The notes under the pieces: model-generated
Told to the model about the DNA's origin: nothing
Seen by the model: the letters and a program-made list of their open reading frames with translations, nothing else
Database searches by the model: none
Assembly (NCBI GenBank): GCA_964652975.1
Contig: CAZZCN010000024.1
Span: 1 to 36,749 of the forward strand
DNA from: CAZZCN01 sp964652975
GTDB lineage: Bacteria; Bacillota; Clostridia; Saccharofermentanales; UBA5734
Length of the DNA stretch: 36,749 nt
Reading direction: 5' to 3'
Position numbers and translations under genes: made by a program
Part shown: positions 15,971 to 24,122 of the stretch, in pieces
Layout: every line of letters starts with the position of its first letter
How positions within the stretch are numbered: the first letter of the stretch is position 1

Positions 15971-16108
15971 TTATGAAGGCGATTATATAGATATGATAGA
16001 GGTTTTGGTAAGATGAATATGAAGGCGATTATGAAGATAAAATAGAGGATTTGGCAAGATGATTATGAAGGCGATTATATAGATAAGGTAGAGGATTTGG
16101 TAAGATGA
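15928..16108 (+). repeat. Tandem duplication of the sngA 3' end / sngB start junction, 46-bp units
   Basis: The native sngA tail (15928-15970) is followed by three 46-bp copies at 15971-16016, 16017-16062 and 16063-16108. Each copy, read in the phase of the sngA tail, encodes a variant of it ending in its own TGA (for example YEGDYIDKVEDLVR against native YDDYIDKIEYLVK). Each ends in AAGATGA, keeping an ATGA stop/start overlap. The sngB start codon is in the last copy. Because 46 is not a multiple of three, the copies are not one continuous frame. Confidence 0.9.
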
Positions 16109-17427
16109 GCATGACAACCCAGGTTCCGACAAGGATAGCGAATATTCTGATGAACGCCCTAAAAGGCGGTGTTGTGCCACGTGTAGGGCTAGAATACATT
16201 ACGGTGGGGCGCACTCAGGAGATTGCCGCTATTTTGCATGATATAGAAATGATAGAGGAAAGCAGCGCATCGTTCCGCTTTATTGTAGGCAAATATGGAA
16301 GCGGCAAGAGTTTTTTGCTTCAGACAATACGTAATTATGCCACAGCAAAAGGCTTTGCGGTCGTTGATGCAGACCTGTCACCGGAACGACGCTTTGCCGG
16401 GACCAAAGGTCATGGGCTTGCTACATATAAGGAGCTGATCTTGAATCTTTCCACCAAGTCAAAGCCAGACGGCGGTGCACTTCCCCTGATATTGGAGAAG
16501 TGGATTTCCGGTATTCAGACGTCGGTAAAATCCCAGTCCAATGCGAGCGGTGATGAATTCGATGATTTGGTTGAAAAGCAGATTTTCTCAGTAGCGAGTT
16601 CACTCGAGGGCTTGGTTAACGGTTTTGAATTCGCCAAGGCAGTAGTATTATATTGGAAGGCTTACAGGATGGATGATGTTGCGATGAAATCCAATGTCCT
16701 TAAATGGTTTCGCGGTGAATATCAATCCCGCAAAGAAGCAAAATTAGAATTAGGAATCAACTTTATTGTCACCGATGAGACCTGGTATGATTTCCTGAAA
16801 ATTTTCGCCGTGTTCCTGGTAGGTGCAGGTTATAAGGGATTGCTGGTCGTCATAGACGAACTGGTTAATATTTTCAAAATCCCGAATTCCATCACCCGGG
16901 CGAACAACTATGAGAAGATTCTCACCATGTACAATGATGTGCTGCAAGGGAAAGCCAGACATATAGGTTTTCTGATGGGCTGCACACCTCAGTGCATAGA
17001 AGACAGATACAAAGGTCTGTTCAGCTACGAAGCATTGCGCTCCCGTCTGGCAGAAGGGCATTTTTCAACAGCTGACATCAAGGATCTTTCCGCCCCTATA
17101 ATCAGACTTCAGATGCTTTCACAGGAAGAGATGTATATACTTGTCGAGAAATTATTGCACATGCACGCTCAGCTGTACAACTATACATCCACTTTGTCTC
17201 ATGACGAATTGCTTTATTTTCTAACGGTTGAGTATAACCGCGTCGGAGCCGACACCCACATCACTCCGCGTGAAATCATCCGCGACTTCATCGAGCTGCT
17301 CAACATTGTCCATCAGAATCCTCATAAAAGCATTTCAGATATTTTGGGTGACAACAGCTTTGTGATGGCCAAAGGCGGGATTTCGGATGATGACCTGCAA
17401 AGCGAATTCAAGGAATTTGAGGTATAA
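16105..17427 (+). CDS. sngB: DUF2791-type P-loop ATPase, SngB-like (related to BrxD)
   Basis: The 440-residue ATPase has Walker A 'VGKYGSGKS' (residues 61-69) and Walker B 'LLVVIDELVNIF' (246-257, Asp251-Glu252). It has the family N-terminus 'ILMNALKGGVVPRVGLEYITVGR' in pattern and 'DADLSPERRFAGTKGHGLATYKEL'-type sequence after the first helix. The family (PF10923) includes the BREX ATPase BrxD and the Shango ATPase SngB. It probably couples ATP hydrolysis to the action of the SngA and helicase partners on DNA. The start lies in the final 46-bp duplicated unit, with AGAGG (16089-16093) about ten bases upstream; ATG 16111 is an alternative. Its last codons (Phe-Glu-Val-stop) are the left edge of another tandem array leading into the helicase. 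Confidence 0.85.
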   Translation: MSMTTQVPTRIANILMNALKGGVVPRVGLEYITVGRTQEIAAILHDIEMIEESSASFRFIVGKYGSGKSFLLQTIRNYATAKGFAVVDADLSPERRFAGTKGHGLATYKELILNLSTKSKPDGGALPLILEKWISGIQTSVKSQSNASGDEFDDLVEKQIFSVASSLEGLVNGFEFAKAVVLYWKAYRMDDVAMKSNVLKWFRGEYQSRKEAKLELGINFIVTDETWYDFLKIFAVFLVGAGYKGLLVVIDELVNIFKIPNSITRANNYEKILTMYNDVLQGKARHIGFLMGCTPQCIEDRYKGLFSYEALRSRLAEGHFSTADIKDLSAPIIRLQMLSQEEMYILVEKLLHMHAQLYNYTSTLSHDELLYFLTVEYNRVGADTHITPREIIRDFIELLNIVHQNPHKSISDILGDNSFVMAKGGISDDDLQSEFKEFEV

Positions 17428-17432
17428 CGCGC

Positions 17433-17498
17433 ATGGATGTTTTTAAAAAGCTTGACGGTTCTGCCTATGCAACAGCCCAGAGAAAATTCGAGGTATAA
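17433..17498 (+). CDS. Mini-ORF 1 between sngB and sngC (21 residues)
   Basis: This 21-codon ORF starts MDVFKKLDGSAYA and ends in RKFEV-stop. It therefore begins like the SngC N-terminus (MDVFNRL) and ends like the SngB C-terminus (FEV). It begins four bases after the sngB stop, with GAGG nine or ten bases upstream, so ribosomes leaving sngB could reinitiate here. Whether the peptide matters or only its translation is unknown. Confidence 0.4.
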   Translation: MDVFKKLDGSAYATAQRKFEV

Positions 17499-17503
17499 CG
17501 CGC

Positions 17504-17569
17504 ATGTATGTTTTTATAAGGCTTAACGGTTCTGCCTATGCAACAGCCCAGAGAAAATTTGAGGTATAA
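17504..17569 (+). CDS. Mini-ORF 2 between sngB and sngC (21 residues)
   Basis: This is the second copy of the 21-codon mini-ORF, beginning MYVFIRLNGSAYA and ending RKFEV-stop. It starts five bases after the stop of mini-ORF 1 and ends five bases before the sngC ATG. Both copies are open despite substitutions, which fits either recent origin or selection on reading through the chain. Confidence 0.4.
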   Translation: MYVFIRLNGSAYATAQRKFEV

Positions 17570-17574
17570 CGCGC

Positions 17575-19788
17575 ATGGATGTTTTTAACAGGCTTGCTCC
17601 TTTTATTCAAGACTATATTTATCAAAACAAATGGGAAGAGCTGCGAGGCAATCAAGTGGCTGCCTGCGAAGTGATTTTTGACAGCGACGACAACCTGCTT
17701 CTTTCCTCGGGTACGGCCTCCGGAAAGACCGAGGCTGCTTTTTTGCCTGTGCTAACCGAACTTTATAATAAGCCATCGAGCTCAGTCGGTGTTATCTACA
17801 TATCGCCGTTGAAGGCATTGATCAACGATCAGTTCAAAAGGCTGGAACAGCTGCTTTTGGATTCCAATATCCCTGTCACCAAATGGCACGGAGACGCCTC
17901 CATCACCTCGAAAAACAAACTAGTTAAAAACCCGCAAGGCCTTCTCCAAATCACACCTGAATCTCTTGAGAGCCTTATAACCAATAAGCGCGGAGCCTGT
18001 CTTTCGATGTTCGCCGACCTGCGGTACGTAATAATTGACGAGGTTCATTATTTTATGAGGGATGTCCGCGGGTTGCAGCTGCTTTGTGTTCTTGAGCGTC
18101 TTATGCAACTGACCGGTGTCAATCCACGACGGATCGGCCTGTCTGCCACCCTGGGGGATGTTACACTGGCTAAGAATTGGCTGAACACCGGCACAGGACG
18201 GGATTGTGTTGCACCTTTAGTAGATGAGGGAAAAAGAAGAATCCGGCTTCATGTCGAGCGCTTTGTTAATTATTCCGACAAACGCGATCTTGTCGAAAGG
18301 GACGGAAGCGGCAACGTAATTAACGTCAATTCAGGCGATGAAATGGGTGACCGTGAGCATTACGAATATCTTTTCAAGCAGACGCTGGACAAAAAGACCA
18401 TCATTTTCACCAACAGCCGCGAAGAGACAGAATTTGTAATGGCACATTTGCGTGAGATCGCACTGAAGAACAAAGCTCCGGACGTCTACCGGGTCCATCA
18501 TGGCAACGTTTCGGCTCTTATACGGGAAAATACAGAGGACGAGATGAAATCCGCTGACGAAAAAATCGTTACCGGAGCTACAGTAACACTGGAACTGGGT
18601 ATAGACATCGGGTCTCTTGACCAGGCTGTACAGGTTGGCGCGCCAATCAATGTGTCAAGCTTCGCACAGCGTTTGGGACGCTGTGGACGGCGCGGGCAGG
18701 TTCCTCAATTGCTTTTTACTTTTGTAGAAGACATCAAAATCAATTCAGCCGACATTCTTGGCCCGATCAACTGGGAGTTCATCCGTACCATTGCCATAAT
18801 TGAACTTTATATCAAAGACCACTGGATTGAACCGATCCCTCCACTGCACCATGCGTATAATCTCCTGTATCATCAGACTATGAGCTGCCTCAAGAGCAAC
18901 GGCGAAATGTCTCCGGCCGGTCTAGCCCAGGCTATTCTTTCTTTAGGTTGTTTTAAAAATATACCGCAGGAAGATTATAAACGGCTGCTCACTCATTTGA
19001 TTGACATAGATCAAATACAGCGTACCGAGCATGACGGTCTTATCATAGGCCGCGAAGGAGAGAAAATCGTAAACAGCCACAAGTTCCTGACGGTGTTCCT
19101 CGCACCGGAATATCTGCTCGTGAAAGACGAGAACCGCACTATCGGCACGGTCGACAAAGTCTACCCGGTGGGTGTCCGTTTTGCGCTGGCTGGTATTGCA
19201 TGGGAGACGGTGGACGTTAACGTCAAATCCAAGGTTATCTTTGTAAAACGTGTTCCCGGAATTTCTGTAGTGGACTGGGATGTGGATTTCGTTGCCGAGC
19301 TTCACACAGTTCTAGTGCGCAAAATACGAAGCAGCCTTAAAACTGACGAAGCATATCCGTATCTAAGTGAACGATGCAGCGAGCGACTGGCCGAAATCCA
19401 ATATATTACGCGTAACAGCGGCATTTTGGACAATCTCGTGACCCCGCTGTCCGATAAGAAATACGCCATTTTCCCCTGGGTTGGCACAAGACAGCTGATG
19501 ACTCTGCATTATGCACTCCTTCACCGCAATGTCAAAAGCAAGCTACCATGGATCACATGCGTTTATCTAGAGGTTATCTTCAGCGGTACAATAGACGAGT
19601 TAGAGAATATAATCACTGACATACTTCGCTCAGACCTTGACCTATATGACCTGCCGCTGCCTGAAAAGGTACAAATCAACGGTAAATACAATGAATTTAT
19701 TCCGCTTGACCTCCTTCGAAAGCAGTTTGTAGAGGATTATCTTGATTTCGAGGGTCTCAAAAATGACTTCCTATACCCTGGTGAATAG
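17575..19788 (+). CDS. sngC: SF2 DEAD/DEAH-box helicase, Lhr-like, SngC-like (Shango defence system)
   Basis: The 737-residue helicase has Walker A 'SSGTASGKTEA' (~44-54), motif Ia 'YISPLKALINDQF', motif II DEVH (155-158), motif III 'LSATLGD' (189-195), 'IIFTNSREETEF' (~276-287) and motif VI 'QRLGRCGRRGQ' (365-375). The C-terminal half resembles Lhr-type helicases and has no recognisable nuclease domain. With the TerB_N/TerB_C and DUF2791 ATPase genes it completes the Shango composition; Ter-associated DNA-processing operons and BREX (BrxHI) use related helicases. ATG 17575 follows GAGG (17561-17564) in the last repeat unit. Translation is likely coupled to upstream ORFs through the mini-ORF chain. 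No clear terminator follows. Confidence 0.87.
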   Translation: MDVFNRLAPFIQDYIYQNKWEELRGNQVAACEVIFDSDDNLLLSSGTASGKTEAAFLPVLTELYNKPSSSVGVIYISPLKALINDQFKRLEQLLLDSNIPVTKWHGDASITSKNKLVKNPQGLLQITPESLESLITNKRGACLSMFADLRYVIIDEVHYFMRDVRGLQLLCVLERLMQLTGVNPRRIGLSATLGDVTLAKNWLNTGTGRDCVAPLVDEGKRRIRLHVERFVNYSDKRDLVERDGSGNVINVNSGDEMGDREHYEYLFKQTLDKKTIIFTNSREETEFVMAHLREIALKNKAPDVYRVHHGNVSALIRENTEDEMKSADEKIVTGATVTLELGIDIGSLDQAVQVGAPINVSSFAQRLGRCGRRGQVPQLLFTFVEDIKINSADILGPINWEFIRTIAIIELYIKDHWIEPIPPLHHAYNLLYHQTMSCLKSNGEMSPAGLAQAILSLGCFKNIPQEDYKRLLTHLIDIDQIQRTEHDGLIIGREGEKIVNSHKFLTVFLAPEYLLVKDENRTIGTVDKVYPVGVRFALAGIAWETVDVNVKSKVIFVKRVPGISVVDWDVDFVAELHTVLVRKIRSSLKTDEAYPYLSERCSERLAEIQYITRNSGILDNLVTPLSDKKYAIFPWVGTRQLMTLHYALLHRNVKSKLPWITCVYLEVIFSGTIDELENIITDILRSDLDLYDLPLPEKVQINGKYNEFIPLDLLRKQFVEDYLDFEGLKNDFLYPGE

Positions 19789-19887
19789 TAATTCAGAATA
19801 AATTGTTGACCTTAGTTATGGGTCAGATTTGATTAATACGTCTTTAATGTCTATATTGGATTAACAAATTTATGAAAGGTGGTTTTT

Positions 19888-20424
19888 ATGATGTGGTGCC
19901 CTGAATGTGAGAGAGAACTTAAATCTGACCATGCCAAATGTCCTTTTTGCGATTCTATCCTGACAACCATTCCACAAGCAAGGAAGTTATCGGATCAAGA
20001 CTTTGACCATGACGAAATGAATTATACAGACTTCGATAGCGGTTTACAAACAAAGTCAATCGAGCCCCATCTTTTGATGGAATCGGCCGATCAGGTCAGT
20101 ATTGATCTAGTATGCAACATGCTAACCGAGAATAGCATACCTTTTTATGTAATTGACAAAGGTGCTCGCGGTATTAATAAAATCACTATAGGTGGTTCTG
20201 TTTTTGCTGCCGAGGTATATGTCGACAAGACAGATTTTGAGAAAGCCAAGGAATTAGCCGAAATAGTCGTTTCGCCTGACGAAGAGAAGAGGGATATAGT
20301 TCCACTCAAGGAATCAGATAACAAGTCTTTTCATTGGAGAATTGTTTTATTTAGAGTAATGGTCGCGCTCTTTATTATTGTGTATTTAGTATCGTATGCT
20401 CTTTCTGTAATGTCTCGCTTTTGA
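19888..20424 (+). CDS. Zinc-ribbon / DUF2007-like protein with C-terminal membrane anchor
   Basis: The 178-residue protein has an N-terminal double CxxC zinc ribbon (Cys4, Cys7, Cys18, Cys21). A middle segment (~55-125) with 'LMESADQVSIDLVCNMLTEN', 'IPFYVIDKG' and 'VYVDKTDFEKAKEL' matches the DUF2007 putative signal-transducing domain. The protein ends in a single membrane helix ('IVLFRVMVALFIIVYLVSYAL'-like). AAAGGTGG lies five bases before ATG 19888 (ATG 19891 is also possible). It lies 99 bases after the helicase on the same strand, between two defence-type modules. It may be co-transcribed with the Shango-like genes, but DUF2007 proteins are widespread and this one need not belong to the system. 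Confidence 0.65.
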   Translation: MMWCPECERELKSDHAKCPFCDSILTTIPQARKLSDQDFDHDEMNYTDFDSGLQTKSIEPHLLMESADQVSIDLVCNMLTENSIPFYVIDKGARGINKITIGGSVFAAEVYVDKTDFEKAKELAEIVVSPDEEKRDIVPLKESDNKSFHWRIVLFRVMVALFIIVYLVSYALSVMSRF

Positions 20425-20636
20425 TTTTACTGACGTACACTGTTATCAAAAAGAATTCTGCCATATAAAAGATTATCAGGTCAGGCAAAAAAGCCGGTGA
20501 CATCTTCTCGTATATGCTAATCAGGTTAAGCGAGAAGAAAAACCTGTATGTCATAAAATACGACACGATAAGTAATTGTTTCGGGATAATATAAATAATA
20601 GCACCTATGACAATGATTTCTTATCGTATCACCTAT

Positions 20637-20667
20637 GAAATTGTGCCGTCACTGACTGCACAATTTC
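20637..20667. terminator. Perfect hairpin just past the ietS 3' end, possible terminator
   Basis: GAAATTGTGC (20637-20646) and GCACAATTTC (20658-20667) form a 10-bp stem with an 11-base loop, 13 bases beyond the subtilase stop codon. Neither strand has a following T run, so it could be a 3'-end stabilising structure rather than an intrinsic terminator. Confidence 0.4.
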
Positions 20668-20680
20668 AGATTTAGTGTCA

Positions 20681-23170
20681 TCATACTTTGATTTCAATCT
20701 TATTTTTCAGTTCGATTTTAGTTAGTATCGGAGTATATAAATCCACACCTTGCTTAGGAGTAGAAATTGATATTACTAAGGAATATCTGATTTTCTTATC
20801 CCACCTGCCGAGATGCGCTCTTTCTTTCCACCAACCTGTTGCGGGATATACTGCAATTAAATTACTTGTAGCTAATAATGCAGCTGTTCCAGTCCATGTA
20901 TCAGAATGAATTGATCCTACATTCCTGTTAGTAGGACCTAAAATCCAAGCTACTCCGCCGCCCCCACTTTTTTCAACATTTTCACTTTCATCGTTCATAG
21001 CTTTGCTTATACTTTTAATAAACATTTCTCTTGTGTTTGAGCCATTGACATCAAATCTTAAGGCGCAAGAAGCATAACGATATCGGTCTTTCCAACCAAC
21101 TTCTCCTGGACCAGGTTCAATAAAGTAGGATAAAGTTATTTTCATTTGGATGGGTGTATCAAAAAGACTTTCAAGTACTTCCTTTGGCCAGGGGATTTCA
21201 TGAATATGCATATCTTTTGTAATATATCTATAGTCTTTTTTATCAAAAGGCTGTAACTCCGATTGTATTATTAAATTCACGTTGTTTTCCATGCTTTTTA
21301 TAGCAATTTCAAGATCAGGAACACCATATCCACAGCAACGCAATAATTTGTTGTAATCACCCTTATTTGTACCAATCAAAAACTGCCTTTTCATCTCCTC
21401 GGTCCAATTTGCAGAATGTATCATCATTGCTCTAATAGTTTCAGACCAGGCATTTGGGTACCTAACTTGGATTTTTGCAGCCATCCAAGCAGCCTGCGCA
21501 GTAGCTGCACTAGTTGCATGAAATGTTTCGAATTGTCTTTCAAGTGGTTTATAATAGGTAGTTAAAACAGACAAGTCTTCGCTAGTAAAACACCCATGAC
21601 TGTCTTTAATAACATTTCCACCTTCTAAAACGATTTCGGGCTTTATAGGCCATTTTGAATCCCAAGATAATGAGGTAGTACTGTACGGAGAAAGGCCACC
21701 AGCTTTTGCTAAAGCAATAGCATTGGCATATTTGTCATTTCCAAATTTATCAAAATTTGTGTAGGCTCCTACTGTAACAGCATTCCATGACTGCCCTGGA
21801 TTTTGAACCGGACTTGTTTTATTGCTAATTGGGTAATTAGTCCAATCATCAAATTCTGTATTGCCGGCACTTACGAAAAACAACTTTTTAATTTCATCAA
21901 AAGACCCTGACGTTAATTCATCCAATGCCGCCGACCATGAAGATGGGCTTCCATCAGCTGTATCAAATTTAGGTGCTGTTATGGCCATGCAAATTATTCT
22001 TATTCTTTCCGGATTATCAATTATTAATCGACTAATTGACTGCTCGGTTATCGCACCATATAAGTGTGGTTCATTCTCTCCTCTTGGAGGAAGAATTTTA
22101 TATGACTCCAATGAATGCCCTATCTTAATATTATGAGTATCTTCCAAGGCGTTTTGTAAATCTCCATAAGCACACACCCCTGCCATTGATGTTCCATGTC
22201 CATCATGGTCATTATTACCCCAATCCTTTTCAAAACAGTTGCAATCATTAACGGTAAGGATCGGTTTTAGCAATAAGTGTCCGTTGTTAACGCCGGTATC
22301 CAGGATGCTTATGTGAATCTTATCTTGATTTTCAAATTGTAACCGGCTTAGTAAGTTATTTGCCCAATCAGTCTGATATTTATTTTCAAGTTCAATAAAA
22401 AACGCAGTAGTTTCTGTAACTCGCCGCATTTCGGCAATATATTCACTTGCCTCAATTAAGTTTTGGAGGTCCATTGCATTCGCTTTGCATATAATTACTC
22501 GTTTTTCTGGAAATTTTAAAACTTCTTCTTTTGATTCGATTTTTAAGATACTTAATGTATCTCTCAATGTTTTTTCAGACTCATCAGTATTTATATTCAA
22601 CCATAGTTCGCACCAGAGAGCTTCCTGTGAAGGCATCCATTCCTTTTTGCCAATCCAAAAGGATTCAAATACCGCTATTTTTATATCTGCAATGGATGCT
22701 ACCAATTTCTCGTTTTTTGGTTTGCCCGATATCTTATTATTTTCTTCCATATATTCGTTTATCTTGTTGACAAAGAAATTTTCTTTGCCTTTTGGTACAA
22801 ACACAGTTGCTCTATCAATTTTAGTTTTTTCATCTATTTTTTCTGATCGAACATTTAGCAGCTTGATACCAGCAACTGAAGATTCGAGGCTCTTTGTCAC
22901 AAGGTCATATCCTTGCTCACCTTCAAATTCTATATATGCACCTTTTCTTGTGGGGAAAGTTACTGCTGTTCGAGAACTATCAATACTCCTGGTATTTTCC
23001 CATATTGCTTCTAGTTTTCTTTTTAAAAAATTACCAAATTCTTCTCTGTTTCTTTCAGGAAAGAGTTTCTTGCTTCCACCTCCACTCTTTGAAGTATATT
23101 TAATTGGTGTGCTTGTATCTTTTAAGAAAATGTTATTTAAATCCTTACTTGCCACCTTATAACTCGCCAC
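20681..23170 (-). CDS. ietS: S8 subtilisin-like serine protease, IetS-like
   Basis: The 829-residue protein has no signal peptide, so it is probably cytoplasmic. The S8 triad is complete: Asp291 ('HISILDTGVNNGH'), His325 ('DHDGHGTSMAG') and Ser554 ('HATSAATAQAAWM', with Gln where Pro usually follows). The oxyanion-hole Asn437 is in 'FFVSAGN'. Residues 1-280 are a non-catalytic N-terminal region and ~620-829 a C-terminal beta-rich region. A large subtilase encoded directly after a ~320-residue AAA+ ATPase is the composition of IetAS, first known as a plasmid toxin-antitoxin pair and later as an anti-phage system. GTG 23170 overlaps the ATPase gene by 14 bases; GTG 23155, just after the ATPase stop, is an alternative. 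Targets are unknown. Confidence 0.82.
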   Translation of the reverse strand: MASYKVASKDLNNIFLKDTSTPIKYTSKSGGGSKKLFPERNREEFGNFLKRKLEAIWENTRSIDSSRTAVTFPTRKGAYIEFEGEQGYDLVTKSLESSVAGIKLLNVRSEKIDEKTKIDRATVFVPKGKENFFVNKINEYMEENNKISGKPKNEKLVASIADIKIAVFESFWIGKKEWMPSQEALWCELWLNINTDESEKTLRDTLSILKIESKEEVLKFPEKRVIICKANAMDLQNLIEASEYIAEMRRVTETTAFFIELENKYQTDWANNLLSRLQFENQDKIHISILDTGVNNGHLLLKPILTVNDCNCFEKDWGNNDHDGHGTSMAGVCAYGDLQNALEDTHNIKIGHSLESYKILPPRGENEPHLYGAITEQSISRLIIDNPERIRIICMAITAPKFDTADGSPSSWSAALDELTSGSFDEIKKLFFVSAGNTEFDDWTNYPISNKTSPVQNPGQSWNAVTVGAYTNFDKFGNDKYANAIALAKAGGLSPYSTTSLSWDSKWPIKPEIVLEGGNVIKDSHGCFTSEDLSVLTTYYKPLERQFETFHATSAATAQAAWMAAKIQVRYPNAWSETIRAMMIHSANWTEEMKRQFLIGTNKGDYNKLLRCCGYGVPDLEIAIKSMENNVNLIIQSELQPFDKKDYRYITKDMHIHEIPWPKEVLESLFDTPIQMKITLSYFIEPGPGEVGWKDRYRYASCALRFDVNGSNTREMFIKSISKAMNDESENVEKSGGGGVAWILGPTNRNVGSIHSDTWTGTAALLATSNLIAVYPATGWWKERAHLGRWDKKIRYSLVISISTPKQGVDLYTPILTKIELKNKIEIKV

Positions 23171-24122
23171 GCTCGTATGCAGAAATTTTTTCTTTTATCA
23201 TCACCGCTAGATTCTGTTCGTCAACAAACAAGCTATCATTTAAAATAGCATCTTTTATACTGTCATCACAAGCATTGGAAATTTCAGCATGACTAAGTGT
23301 TTTGCTTTTAATAATAGCTTCTTTATAATTAAAATCAACCCTGGCAAAATTACTTAGTCTATTTCTAATTAATCTTTCTCTTTCATTATCATTTGGTAAA
23401 GAATAGTGAATAATATCATCAAACCGCCTAAACAAAGCTTGATCGAGCATTCTGTGATTATTGGTTGCAGCTACGATAAAACTATTTGATTTATCTTGTT
23501 CAATGAATTGCAAAAAGGCGTTTAACACCCTTCTCATTTCTCCAACATCATTATCCAAGCAACGCTCTGTACCGATCGCATCAAACTCATCAAATAAATA
23601 AACTCCTGGCACTTCCGAAATAGTATCAAATATCTGTCTAAGTTTCGAACTTGTTTCACCCATATATTTTGTTACCATTTTATCCATTAAAATAGTACAT
23701 AACGGTAATTTTATTTCTCCAGCTAAGATTGATGCAGTCATTGTCTTTCCGGTTCCTGGTGGTCCTTCAAAAAGCAATTTCCTTCTGTTATTTAATCCAT
23801 GTTTCTTAAGCTTATCTTGTTGTCTATATTCCCTGATAACTCTTTCTATTCGGTGTTTAATATCATTCGTGACAACAAGTTCCGAAAGCTTATGGTTAGA
23901 CTCAGTGACTATTATTAAATCACTAAATTCTCTATTGAAAGGGATCACCTTTTTCTGACTCTTTTTTGAGTCATCAATATATTTGCGAAGATCGCGTGCT
24001 AATGCACCATGCCCCTGGGTCGCTTCATGTGCGGCTAGTTGTAAAACAATCGTATTAAATCTTTCACTGTTTTCATTATAATGCGATTGTATTAGTGTTT
24101 TGATTTGTTCAGCTGTTGCCAT
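23157..24122 (-). CDS. ietA: AAA+ ATPase, IetA-like partner of the subtilase
   Basis: The 321-residue protein has a ~90-residue N-terminal region and one AAA+ module of the SpoVK/FtsH/Cdc48 type. It shows Walker A 'GPPGTGKT' (120-127), Walker B 'YLFDEFDA' (175-182), sensor 1 'AATNN' (218-222) and an arginine-finger region 'FRRFDD' (231-236). The ATG at 24122 has GAGGGGAG about eight bases upstream. The stop lies within the start of the protease gene, so the two are translationally coupled and probably made in a fixed ratio. In IetAS-type pairs the ATPase is thought to control the protease, either as activator/unfoldase or as restraint. The module is oriented opposite to the Shango-like operon. 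Confidence 0.83.
   Translation of the reverse strand: MATAEQIKTLIQSHYNENSERFNTIVLQLAAHEATQGHGALARDLRKYIDDSKKSQKKVIPFNREFSDLIIVTESNHKLSELVVTNDIKHRIERVIREYRQQDKLKKHGLNNRRKLLFEGPPGTGKTMTASILAGEIKLPLCTILMDKMVTKYMGETSSKLRQIFDTISEVPGVYLFDEFDAIGTERCLDNDVGEMRRVLNAFLQFIEQDKSNSFIVAATNNHRMLDQALFRRFDDIIHYSLPNDNERERLIRNRLSNFARVDFNYKEAIIKSKTLSHAEISNACDDSIKDAILNDSLFVDEQNLAVMIKEKISAYERGEL

Larger units (their letters stand above)
17414..17592 (+). repeat. Tandem duplication at the sngB/sngC junction, 71-bp units
   Basis: Units start at 17419, 17490 and 17561 with GAGGTATAACGCGCATG. The first two are full length and nearly identical, also sharing GGTTCTGCCTATGCAACAG. The third is partial and runs into the real start of sngC. 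Every unit carries a GAGG, the stop codon TAA and, five bases further (four in effect between stop and ATG), a new ATG. Confidence 0.92.

Noticed and set aside
19806..19828. TTGACC with nearby TGACC/GGTCA inverted repeat as promoter or terminator after sngC
   Set aside because: There is no -10 box at a suitable distance, and the stem is only five bases with no T run.
20375..20566. 63-codon minus-strand ORF with a hydrophobic middle, between the zinc-ribbon gene and ietS
   Set aside because: It overlaps the 3' end of the zinc-ribbon gene, has no clear ribosome binding site and matches no family I recognise; a gene remnant remains possible.
22485..23162. 225-codon plus-strand ORF antisense to ietS
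   Set aside because: It is entirely within the subtilase coding region, Ser/Phe-rich as expected for a reverse-complement frame, with no ribosome binding site or domain.
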